A stretch of DNA of 32,558 nucleotides from positions 1 through 32,558 of the forward strand of contig CAJOFT010000011.1 of the NCBI GenBank assembly GCA_905234025.1. The letters run 5' to 3'. A program made the translations under genes and the position numbers. Under the pieces are notes generated by a model. It was given only the letters and a program-made list of their open reading frames with translations, did no database searches and was not told the origin of the DNA. Source of the DNA: Paludibacteraceae bacterium (GTDB taxonomy: Bacteria > Bacteroidota > Bacteroidia > Bacteroidales > Paludibacteraceae). Shown piece by piece: positions 8,653-17,582 of the stretch (position 1 is its first letter; the number at the start of each line of letters is the position of its first letter).

Positions 8653-8755
8653 CCTAAACGTTAAACGCTACACGCTAAACGCTAAACGTTAAACGTTAAA
8701 CCCTAAACGTTAAACCCTAAACGTTAAACCCTAAACGTTAAACCCTAAACGGTTA
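8653..8755 (+). repeat. Telomere-like tandem array, core unit CCCTAAACGTTAAA (14 bp)
   Basis: Units 8701-8714, 8715-8728, 8729-8742, partial 8743-8750; degenerate TAAACG repeats upstream. Confidence 0.92.
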
Positions 8756-8779
8756 ACCACCCCCCATCCAACTATACGT

Positions 8780-8812
8780 AATTTATAGGTTATTTATAGG
8801 TGATTTATAGGT
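8780..8812 (+). repeat. Three contiguous 11-bp direct repeats NATTTATAGGT
   Basis: aatttataggt/tatttataggt/gatttataggt. Confidence 0.92.
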
Positions 8813-8942
8813 TGTTCAGAAGACTGAAAGGACATATAAAAGGCTTATGACCATCTTCTGACAGCCAAGTTCACCGCAAATTTATTCCCGTTGGAAAGAA
8901 AATAAGAACTCTAATATTTACACAACAAAAATCGTACCAAAC

Positions 8943-9449
8943 ATGGCACAAGTCACATTAAAAAATCCATTTGATTCATTTCATGGCACATTGACGCCGC
9001 ATGGCATCGTCAATCGCAAGAAAACGTACAAAATCCGCAATAGCAAAGCTGTTGCCAAAGGACCTCAGGAGGCGTATGTCATCAAGCATCCCCGCGATTA
9101 CGAAATCGATCCTCCGAAGGGTGAGGAGCTCCGTAATATCAACTGTTGGACAGAGGCGTCGAACCGTGCCGCGCAGTTGATTTTGATGGAGAAGAACGAC
9201 GGTGTTATTCCGAAGGAAAAGCTGGCTGTCTATGCGTTGCGCAAAGTTCCTGTTTATTACACGTGGGATGAGGCGGAGCCGCTTATAAATCTGTTCCGTT
9301 CCCGTTTTGAACGCCAGTTTCCTGGCAAGCGTGGTTCCGCTCCTGACGACGATGCTCCCATTGACAAAACCACGCATCGCCCCAAGCGTTACATCCATTT
9401 CCCCTCCTTCCTCCGTGCCATCCTGTACCGCACCATCAAATCCCGCTAA
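8943..9449 (+). CDS. Conserved hypothetical protein, possibly a Bacteroidales-restricted family
   Basis: Intact 168-aa ORF with ATG start; family impression from memory only. Confidence 0.65.
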   Translation: MAQVTLKNPFDSFHGTLTPHGIVNRKKTYKIRNSKAVAKGPQEAYVIKHPRDYEIDPPKGEELRNINCWTEASNRAAQLILMEKNDGVIPKEKLAVYALRKVPVYYTWDEAEPLINLFRSRFERQFPGKRGSAPDDDAPIDKTTHRPKRYIHFPSFLRAILYRTIKSR

Positions 9450-9466
9450 AAAATCTGCATATATTA

Positions 9467-9508
9467 TGCAAATTTATTTGCATATGTCAAAAATAAGTTG
9501 TACCTTTG
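9467..9508 (+). promoter_or_regulatory. Promoter TTTG-N20-TACCTTTG with overlapping palindrome TGCAAATTTATTTGCA (9467-9482)
   Basis: TTTG 9477-9480, TACCTTTG 9501-9508; the palindrome covers the -33 element. Confidence 0.75.
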
Positions 9509-9530
9509 CGCGCTGAAATTTGTTTACTCA

Positions 9531-9788
9531 ATGAAAGATAATCAGACTACACAGAAAAGTGGTCAGACAAGTACGTTGACAGATACGTTGACAAGTACGT
9601 TGACGGGTACGCGGAAAAGTATTGTTGATATCATTCGGGAAAACCCTAAAATTACCATCCCTCAAATAGCAACCCGGTTGGGCAAAAATCCGCGAGGAAT
9701 AGACAAACACATGCAAAAACTCCGCGAACTTGGTATCATCCGCCGTGTTGGGGGAGATTTTGGCGGTCATTGGGAAATTGTGTCGTAG
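9531..9788 (+). CDS. Small winged-HTH protein with 12-bp-repeat-encoded linker (TLTDTLTSTLTGT)
   Basis: ATG at 9531 just downstream of the promoter; HTH IVDIIRENPKITIPQIATRLGKNPRGIDKHMQKLRELGIIRRVG. Confidence 0.8.
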   Translation: MKDNQTTQKSGQTSTLTDTLTSTLTGTRKSIVDIIRENPKITIPQIATRLGKNPRGIDKHMQKLRELGIIRRVGGDFGGHWEIVS

Positions 9789-9868
9789 TAAATATACCCC
9801 CGACATACATAGGGAATCCCCCTAACACTGCCATTAACACAGCAATAAAAAAGAAAATAAATAAAACT

Positions 9869-10696
9869 ATGGCAAAGATAGTACATACCATCTTATTTGG
9901 AGAGGATATAGATAGTTCTCGGCAAGTATATATCGACAATTGCGTTTGCCAATTGTTTCTGATTCGTCATGACGATAATGCCGTACTCGCACAAATCGCA
10001 GATGCTATTGATAAACCTGCTGTGTATGTTCTCCTGAATAGAGAGACAAGGAAGGCGTATGTTGGTCAGACCGATTCGTTCAAGAAGCGTTTGCAGCAGC
10101 ATTGGAACAAGACATTCTGGACAGAAGCCATGTGTTTCCAAGCCAATGACAATTCTTTGCATCTGACGAGTATTCATTATTTGGAAGCTATCGCCTATGA
10201 CTTAGCCAAGAAAGTCGGTAATTATGATCTCTCTGAGAACACCCAAGTGCCAAAGAAACCGGCAACGACTCCGCAACATCGCATTCCGGCAGAGCAGTTT
10301 TTTGAGTATGTACAGTTCTTGACGCAGTTTGTCGGCTGTGATATCTTCAGTTCAAAAAAGGAACAGGCTAAGCCGGAGCAACACATCTTTTATTGCAAGA
10401 GAGCTGGGAGCGATGCTAAGGGGTATCTGCGCGAGAATGAAGAATTTGTTGTATTAGCCGGAAGCGAACTGCGTAGTGGAGAGTGCGATTCACTCAAACC
10501 GCAATCCATCGAGAAACGCAATGCTTTTATTAAAGTTAATTGCACGCAAGCAAAAGGCAAGATTATCCTTAAAGCAGATTACACTTTCGCCTCACCATCT
10601 GCGGCCGCAGCAATGGTTGTAGGTGGCAGTTCCAACGGCTGGACAAGATGGAAGGATGCAGAAGGAAAAACGTTGAGCGAGGTTTACAGAAAATAG
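9869..10696 (+). CDS. GIY-YIG nuclease-like protein with C-terminal DUF4357
   Basis: AVYVLLNRETRKAYVGQTDSFKKRL; ASPSAAAAMVVGGSSNGWTRWKDAEGKTLSEVYR. Confidence 0.85.
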   Translation: MAKIVHTILFGEDIDSSRQVYIDNCVCQLFLIRHDDNAVLAQIADAIDKPAVYVLLNRETRKAYVGQTDSFKKRLQQHWNKTFWTEAMCFQANDNSLHLTSIHYLEAIAYDLAKKVGNYDLSENTQVPKKPATTPQHRIPAEQFFEYVQFLTQFVGCDIFSSKKEQAKPEQHIFYCKRAGSDAKGYLRENEEFVVLAGSELRSGECDSLKPQSIEKRNAFIKVNCTQAKGKIILKADYTFASPSAAAAMVVGGSSNGWTRWKDAEGKTLSEVYRK

Positions 10697-10699
10697 ACA

Positions 10700-10717
10700 T
10701 TGTAAATTGATTTACAA
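10700..10717. promoter_or_regulatory. Perfect palindrome TTGTAAAT-TG-ATTTACAA upstream of mod
   Basis: Core TGTAAATTGATTTACA matches 13/16 with the palindrome at 9467-9482. Confidence 0.65.
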
Positions 10718-10742
10718 ATCTAAAAAAAGCGAGACAAGATAT

Positions 10743-12476
10743 ATGGCAAAACAGTCTAAATATGATAGTTTATCAAGAGAGCAATTGATTGATAAAATAC
10801 TAAAATTAGAAAAGGAGAAGTATGGCCTTGTCTGGGAAGACAAGGAAGAAGATGTCGCAAAACGTTGCGAGGCAGAACTTCCATTGCTGAAAGAAGATAA
10901 GACGCGGGAGATTGTCAAAGACAAATCATTACCGTATAATATCATTATTGAGGGTGACAATTATCACTCTTTATATGCTTTGAGTTTTTCGCACAAAAAG
11001 AGTATTGATGTTATTTATATTGATCCCCCGTATAATACGGGTAAGAAATACGAATGGAAATATAATGATAGTTGGGTAGATGAGAATGATCGGTATAGAC
11101 ATAGTAAGTGGCTATCGTTTATAAGCAAAAGATTGAGGCTAGCAAGAAATTTATTGACATATGATGGAATCATTTTTATATCAATAAATGAGAATGAGTT
11201 AGCACAATTAAAGTTATTATGTGATTCAATTTTTGGAGAAAAGAATTATATTGCAACATTACCAAGAATCACTAAGAAAGCAGGAAAAACTACTAATGTA
11301 GTAGCAGATAATAATGATTTTGTTATAGCCTATTGTAAAAATAAAGGAAGAACATTTAATAAACTTGAATTGGTAGATAAGCAATATAAACATGAAGATG
11401 AGTATGTGGAAAGTCGTGGGAAATATAAGCTAAGTCAAACTTTAGATTATAGTTCCATACAATATTCAGTCTCTTTAGATTATGAGATAAAATTAGAAGG
11501 TGAAATATTTAGACCAGGAGGTGTGTCATACGATGACATGATTATTCGGCAGCAACGTAACCCTTCTAGTGATTATTGTTGGAGATGGTCTAAAGAATTA
11601 TATGATTTTGGATTAGCAAATGGTTTTATCGTTGTTAAAAGAACTAAGAAAGGAAAAAGAATATATACTAAAACATATCAAAATGCAACTATTAATAAAG
11701 ACGAAGATGGAACATATTTTATAGAATATTCAGAAAGAGCGAAAAATGCCACGACATTAGATTTGACTGATAATGTGTTTTCAAATGATAATGCAAAAAA
11801 AGAGTTAAATAAATTATTTGGAGAAAAGGTATTTGAGTATACAAAACCTACATCTTTAATACAAAGATTAATGTTTTGGGCTAGTAAGAAAGATTCTGTT
11901 GTATTAGATTTTTTTGCAGGGAGTGGCACCACAGGACATGCTATATTAAAATTAAACAAAACCGATGGAGGTAATCGTAGATTTATACTATGCACGAATA
12001 ATGAAAATAATATTTGTACTGAAGTAACATATCCGAGAATAAAAAAAGTAATCGAAGGCTATGCAGATGTATCGGGAATACCTGCAAATCTTAAATACTA
12101 TACGCAAACATTCGTTCCTGTTGTTGTGTCTGATAACGACAAACGGGAATTAGTTAACAGCAGCACAGATATACTATGTGTCGCTGAAGATTGCTATGAA
12201 CTAATCCGAGAAAGAAATAATCAAAGTGATTTTTCTGTATTCAAAAGCGCAAATAAACAAATGGCTATCATATATGATGAGGATTACATATATGATTGTA
12301 TTGATTATTTAAATGAGAACAGGTCTGAATTGGAGACAATCATATATGTGTTCAGTTATGATCACACCTATGATGCCGAAGACTTTGCAGGACTAAATAT
12401 TCAGTTCGCGGTAAAGCCTATACCCGAAGCGATAATAAACGTATATCGTAAAATCTCTAAAATGAAGAAAAAATGA
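10743..12476 (+). CDS. Type III R-M methyltransferase subunit (Mod), beta-class
   Basis: IYIDPPYNTG then DFFAGSGTTGHA motif order; partner res gene follows. Confidence 0.92.
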   Translation: MAKQSKYDSLSREQLIDKILKLEKEKYGLVWEDKEEDVAKRCEAELPLLKEDKTREIVKDKSLPYNIIIEGDNYHSLYALSFSHKKSIDVIYIDPPYNTGKKYEWKYNDSWVDENDRYRHSKWLSFISKRLRLARNLLTYDGIIFISINENELAQLKLLCDSIFGEKNYIATLPRITKKAGKTTNVVADNNDFVIAYCKNKGRTFNKLELVDKQYKHEDEYVESRGKYKLSQTLDYSSIQYSVSLDYEIKLEGEIFRPGGVSYDDMIIRQQRNPSSDYCWRWSKELYDFGLANGFIVVKRTKKGKRIYTKTYQNATINKDEDGTYFIEYSERAKNATTLDLTDNVFSNDNAKKELNKLFGEKVFEYTKPTSLIQRLMFWASKKDSVVLDFFAGSGTTGHAILKLNKTDGGNRRFILCTNNENNICTEVTYPRIKKVIEGYADVSGIPANLKYYTQTFVPVVVSDNDKRELVNSSTDILCVAEDCYELIRERNNQSDFSVFKSANKQMAIIYDEDYIYDCIDYLNENRSELETIIYVFSYDHTYDAEDFAGLNIQFAVKPIPEAIINVYRKISKMKKK

Positions 12477-15322
12477 AAGAGATTCAATACCAGAAAAAAT
12501 ATATCAACAAACTGGCAAACACAGCCAAAGAGTTATTGAAAGACCCATATCGTGATAGTGGTACCATTATTTTCAAAGCTCCTACGGGTTCCGGAAAAAC
12601 ATATATGGTGGCACAAGCGTTAACGCAAATGGTAAAAGATAATCCCGAAATATCTTTTGCCTTTATCTGGATCTCCGTAAACAATTTGCATGAACAAAGC
12701 TTAAATAGTTTGTCTTTATATTTTGAAGATGAGCGATTGCTGGAATGTATTACCAATGCAGACCTAAACAATAATGCAATTGAGCAAAACCAGATAATGT
12801 TCATTAACTGGGAGAGTATAAACAAGGAAAATTCACTTTTCCGTGTCGATAATGAACAAAATTGGAATTTGCAGACAGTTGTAGAAAATACAAGGGATAA
12901 CGGTTGTACCCTCGTTTTGTTGATAGACGAGAGCCATAGAAATGCAAATACCGATAAATCGAAAGAGTTAATTGAAATAATTGCGCCAAGACTTATTATT
13001 GAAGTTACAGCCACCCCGAAGAATTCATCCGGCACCTTAATTGATATACCTTTGAGAGAAGTAATCGACGAAGGCATGATAAAAAAAGAGGTGCGTATCA
13101 ATGATGAAAAGCCATCTTCGATTAAAAATAATGAAGACATATTAAGAATGGCTTTGCGCAAACGTACCCAATTACGAAGTGCATACACGAGCCTTAATAA
13201 AGATATTAATCCGCTATTACTTATTCAAATTCCAAACAAAAGGGCAAATGATGTAAGCAATCCTGAAGATGAAATTATTGCTTTCTTGAGCGAACAAGGA
13301 CTGACCATACAAAATGGGAAAGTTGCTTTATGGTTATCCGAAGATCACAGGAATAAAGAAGAAGTTGAATTAAATAGTAGTGCTGTTGAAGTTCTAATAT
13401 TTAAGGAAGCTATTGCTTTAGGTTGGGATTGTCCAAGAGCAAGCATTTTATTCTTGCAACGTGAATGGAATAATGAACGATATGAGTTCAATATTCAGAC
13501 GTTGGGACGAATTATGCGAATGCCGGAACAGATGCATTATGAAGAAAAACCGGAACTCAATTATGGGTATGTATATACAGCATCCGATAATTTTACAATT
13601 GTTGAAGATTTGGCAAAGGATTATGTTAGTCAGCAAAGATTAACAATTGACCATGATATATATAGTTCTCGTCCCCACATATTTAGCGAACATATTCGTC
13701 GTAAAAGAGAACTAACCAGATTATCCGGCGATTTTAAGAAAGTATTTAATGAGGCAGCGCTAAATTACAGACTGAAGGATAAAATCAATTGTGATGTAAA
13801 TCAAATAGTTAAGACCATAAAATTAGAGGCTGTCGTCCAGGAAATAGATAAAGGAGGAGAGCAAGAAGTACAATTTAAAGATAAAAAACAAATTAACAGA
13901 AGTAAAGCAGAGATCCAGAGTTTATATGATGGATTTATTCGTAAAATGGTGAATCCGTATGAAATTGCTCGTTCTCAAAATATCCTTAAAACGGCTATTC
14001 GCAGCTGGTTTAAATCTGAACTTTCTATTTCAGACGATGATCTTATTCAAATGATTGTAATGAGTTTTAGCCAGAATAATAATGCTCATTTCAAACAGGT
14101 AATAGACGACGCAAAAGAGTTATATAAAAATCTGCCGACAAAGACTGACGAAATAACAACAAATGAGAATTGGACCATTCCTAATTCTGTTGATATTTTC
14201 TCTGATTGTGAAGAAATAAGACCAAGCGCTAAGTCTATATTAAAACAAGAGGATGCAAAGTGTTTTATCGCAAAAAAAGACAAAAATGGTAAATCGGAAT
14301 TATCCAAACCGGAAAAAGAGTTCATTGCTCAAATGGAAGGTTCCGATGACTACCTACAATGGTGGTACAAAAACGGGAAAGGAGAAAGCAAGTATTTTTG
14401 TATAGCTTATCAAAAGGAAGACGGGTTCTATTATGGTTTTTATCCTGACTTTATTCTGAAGACAAAAAAGGAAACAATAATTGTAGAGATAAAAGACGAT
14501 AAAGATTTTAAAGCCGATAATTATTATAAATTAAGAGCGGGCAGGAAATATTTAGAGCGATTGAATGGAGAGGAGAAAGTTCGTTTCTATATTCTTTCTC
14601 CAAATTGTTATTATGAATTTTTCCGGAAATTAAACGATATGGACTTAGATAGCTTTGAGTCCAAATTTGAACATAATTTATTGACATTTATCCAAAGCCA
14701 ACAACTTCAGATTCAAGAAAAGATTAAAAAAGCCGAGGCTTTAACAAAGGCAGAAGAAGAATACAAAGAGCTTTTCTCTGAGTATGAAAAATCCCTATCA
14801 GAGTTAGGAGACGAGAAGTTTAGAAGAGAATTACTGGAGTTGGAATTGGATGAAGCAAAAGCTATTATAGAACAATACAAAACAAATATTGATATTCTAT
14901 CGATTGTTTCTAAGCCCAAAGAAATGACTATTGAAAAAATGGTCATTAGCACCCCATTCAATATATGTATTATAGGTGAAGTTTCGGACCTGTCACAAAT
15001 ACGACATGAGTTGAATTCATATTTTGAGAAAATAGGAATTGCTCCAACAGATTGGGATGTGGATTTTATCAACAATACAAAATTGGAGAATGCCAATATA
15101 TACAAATCTCTGCAGAAGGGACAAACTAAATATAACATCATTGTCGTGGGACAAATATACCATCATTCGGGAAAAGGAAACCAAAAGGCTAATATTATTT
15201 CAGAATTAAAAAATGAGAAATATATACCATTTATTGTTGGTTGTTCTCCTAAAGAGGTGTTGACACCGGATAATTTAATAAAGAAATTACATGAGTATTT
15301 GACAGAATATTACTCCATATAG
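12473..15322 (+). CDS. Type III R-M restriction subunit (Res), with extra C-terminal domain
   Basis: APTGSGKT Walker A, LLIDESHRN, TATPK, PD-(D/E)XK-like PDFILKTKKETIIVEIKD; ATGA overlap with mod. Confidence 0.9.
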   Translation: MKEIQYQKKYINKLANTAKELLKDPYRDSGTIIFKAPTGSGKTYMVAQALTQMVKDNPEISFAFIWISVNNLHEQSLNSLSLYFEDERLLECITNADLNNNAIEQNQIMFINWESINKENSLFRVDNEQNWNLQTVVENTRDNGCTLVLLIDESHRNANTDKSKELIEIIAPRLIIEVTATPKNSSGTLIDIPLREVIDEGMIKKEVRINDEKPSSIKNNEDILRMALRKRTQLRSAYTSLNKDINPLLLIQIPNKRANDVSNPEDEIIAFLSEQGLTIQNGKVALWLSEDHRNKEEVELNSSAVEVLIFKEAIALGWDCPRASILFLQREWNNERYEFNIQTLGRIMRMPEQMHYEEKPELNYGYVYTASDNFTIVEDLAKDYVSQQRLTIDHDIYSSRPHIFSEHIRRKRELTRLSGDFKKVFNEAALNYRLKDKINCDVNQIVKTIKLEAVVQEIDKGGEQEVQFKDKKQINRSKAEIQSLYDGFIRKMVNPYEIARSQNILKTAIRSWFKSELSISDDDLIQMIVMSFSQNNNAHFKQVIDDAKELYKNLPTKTDEITTNENWTIPNSVDIFSDCEEIRPSAKSILKQEDAKCFIAKKDKNGKSELSKPEKEFIAQMEGSDDYLQWWYKNGKGESKYFCIAYQKEDGFYYGFYPDFILKTKKETIIVEIKDDKDFKADNYYKLRAGRKYLERLNGEEKVRFYILSPNCYYEFFRKLNDMDLDSFESKFEHNLLTFIQSQQLQIQEKIKKAEALTKAEEEYKELFSEYEKSLSELGDEKFRRELLELELDEAKAIIEQYKTNIDILSIVSKPKEMTIEKMVISTPFNICIIGEVSDLSQIRHELNSYFEKIGIAPTDWDVDFINNTKLENANIYKSLQKGQTKYNIIVVGQIYHHSGKGNQKANIISELKNEKYIPFIVGCSPKEVLTPDNLIKKLHEYLTEYYSI

Positions 15323-15414
15323 CATCGTGCCAGACCGAAATCCGCAAAGCGCAAGATATTATTGACGGCTGTGCCGCACGCAAGAAAGCAATACTGGATA
15401 AATATTTGAAATAA
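15322..15414 (+). pseudogene. Relic of HsdS (Type I specificity subunit) C-terminus
   Basis: ASCQTEIRKAQDIIDGCAARKKAILDKYLK* matches the characteristic HsdS terminal helix and has no upstream gene. Confidence 0.7.
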
Positions 15415-15522
15415 ACAAAATTAGATTGTAAAAATGGCAAATTACAAAATAAGATATCGTTAGTAAAAAAGTGGAGTGTGTTTTGATAAAAGAATCTATT
15501 TCGCAATTTGATTATTAATTGT

Positions 15523-17499
15523 ATGCAAGACAGAGTTTGTTATTTCTCAAGGGATGATATGTCTTTAGGGTATAATCTTGAAATGGCGGAAAAGCGTATT
15601 CAAGAACTGTCTAAAGGTGAGATGCCTACTGATATAGAAGGCATCATTGAACTATGGCATATCAAACAGATGTATGATAATGATTGCAGATTACTGAAAT
15701 GGGATGATAATGAATATCAAACACTGAAAGACCAAACACATGAGTATAACAATATTATAGCGAGATTTTTTAATGGTCTTAACCCTAAAACAATAAAAAA
15801 CAATTTCGAACATTTAGAATGGGGTTATAAAAAAACATTCTGGGAAATAATAGATGCATATAAGTTATATAAACTGCTTGAACCGGAGACCTTACGTGAA
15901 ATACTAACAAAAAACATCAATTATGTACGTGAGGTTTTAGAGTGCCAAGGTTTAGTTGAAAAGTTTAAAGGCATTATTCGTGAAATCCTTATCAGCAACG
16001 TAAATTGTGCTCATATTCTTTTAGATAAATATGTTGCTAAGCAAGACTTGCATAGAGAAAAGAAAATCTATTTGCCATCCAATCTTACTTTAGAAGATAA
16101 AGAGCAAATGCTTATTAATTATTTACAAAGTGCAGAGCCTAATATAAACTATGTACGGTTAATTTCTCAAATAAAAAACTGTAGTCAAATAAAAATATCA
16201 CCAAAAACAAGACTTATGGCTGAAAAATTAGCTCAGAAACTTAATGATGAATTGATGAGCAGTCCAACAGCCATAAAAACGAATTGGTCTGTGGGGATTC
16301 GGTTTGTGGATGATAATAAAACAGAGCCAATAGAGTTAAGTATTGATGAAAAAGGTGTTCTTACATATACTTACAGTATCCCATACATAAAAAAATGTGA
16401 TAGCGTAAGGAGAGTGACTAATTGTATCTCACTTTTCGGCTGGTTGAATAATCACCGTATGTTAAATCTAATTAATAAGAGAACCGAAGTGGACACTATG
16501 GAAACCTTATTGATTGATAAAGGAAAGGACGCTTATCCAACATATATGGTATTTGACCAAAAGAATAGATTGTCATTACATCAGTTATACGCATATAGAA
16601 ATACCCTTACCACGATTAATGGTTCTTATGAAGGTGAGTTAAAGCAGTTCTATGAACATTATCTCAAAGATACATATGGTTATCCGGGATTAGTCATAAA
16701 CCTCCCAAAATCCGAAGATTCAGCACTGAATAAATGCCTTATAATATGTCCTGTTTTAGATGCAATAGTAAAACAATTTAACGCATTTGCGGAAGAAGGC
16801 GAAATAGATAAGGAACTTATTAGGTTGTCTCTACCGTTGAAGGTTGAAGAAGGGAAAAGCCTTTTAGCAAATAAATACTATGAAATAGCCGAAGATAATG
16901 ATGATATAAAGAGTGTCCTGTATGGTTTATTTGGGGCGGGTAATTCATTACTTGCTTATGTAGAACCCTTCAAAAATAAAAATTATCATTCATTAATCGA
17001 TTTGCTTACAAATGAAACAAAGGTACTATACTCAAATTATCATGCATATCAAAAGCCTCATCTTGATTTTCTAATAAAACAAGGAGTGATCGGTGTTAGT
17101 GCCGACGGATATGTTTATGTCGCAAATCCATCAATGGTCAAAGTTTTAAAATCTTTATGGGAGTATGAAGCATGCTCTTATTGGCATTATGGGGAAGCAG
17201 AGCGAAAAACAATTGATGATATGTGCGCAAATGGCTGGCTTGTGAAAGATAATCATTTGTTAAGTAAGCCGGAACGTGACTATTTCAGTTATTACCTTGA
17301 TAATATGAAATTTACCAATGGAAAGGCATATAGAAATCATTATGCACATGGAGATTCTCTTTCAGCAGATGATGTAAATGCACATTCTTTAGCATACATA
17401 ACTTTCTTAGAGTTACTTACAATATTGTTACTAAAGATTGAGGACGATTTACAGTTATCAAGAAACACAGGACTCTTGCCCACAAAGCAAAACAACTGA
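15523..17499 (+). CDS. Uncharacterised large protein with C-terminal HEPN-like motif (RNHYAH)
   Basis: Long intact ORF; YRNHYAHG followed by a hydrophobic helix; no other recognised domain. Confidence 0.7.
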   Translation: MQDRVCYFSRDDMSLGYNLEMAEKRIQELSKGEMPTDIEGIIELWHIKQMYDNDCRLLKWDDNEYQTLKDQTHEYNNIIARFFNGLNPKTIKNNFEHLEWGYKKTFWEIIDAYKLYKLLEPETLREILTKNINYVREVLECQGLVEKFKGIIREILISNVNCAHILLDKYVAKQDLHREKKIYLPSNLTLEDKEQMLINYLQSAEPNINYVRLISQIKNCSQIKISPKTRLMAEKLAQKLNDELMSSPTAIKTNWSVGIRFVDDNKTEPIELSIDEKGVLTYTYSIPYIKKCDSVRRVTNCISLFGWLNNHRMLNLINKRTEVDTMETLLIDKGKDAYPTYMVFDQKNRLSLHQLYAYRNTLTTINGSYEGELKQFYEHYLKDTYGYPGLVINLPKSEDSALNKCLIICPVLDAIVKQFNAFAEEGEIDKELIRLSLPLKVEEGKSLLANKYYEIAEDNDDIKSVLYGLFGAGNSLLAYVEPFKNKNYHSLIDLLTNETKVLYSNYHAYQKPHLDFLIKQGVIGVSADGYVYVANPSMVKVLKSLWEYEACSYWHYGEAERKTIDDMCANGWLVKDNHLLSKPERDYFSYYLDNMKFTNGKAYRNHYAHGDSLSADDVNAHSLAYITFLELLTILLLKIEDDLQLSRNTGLLPTKQNN

Positions 17500-17582
17500 T
17501 TAAACAGCAACAACCCAAAGCACCCAAACCACCAAACCGGATTTCCTAATCTGGAGCGAGTTAATGAATAAAAAGGAAGAAT

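Noticed and set aside
8653-8755. Actual telomere or linear-replicon end
   Set aside because: Continuous flanking chromosomal genes on both sides; only a superficial resemblance to TTTAGGG repeats.
10743-15322. Phase-variable mod via a simple sequence repeat tract
   Set aside because: No long homopolymer or tetranucleotide tract seen in mod.
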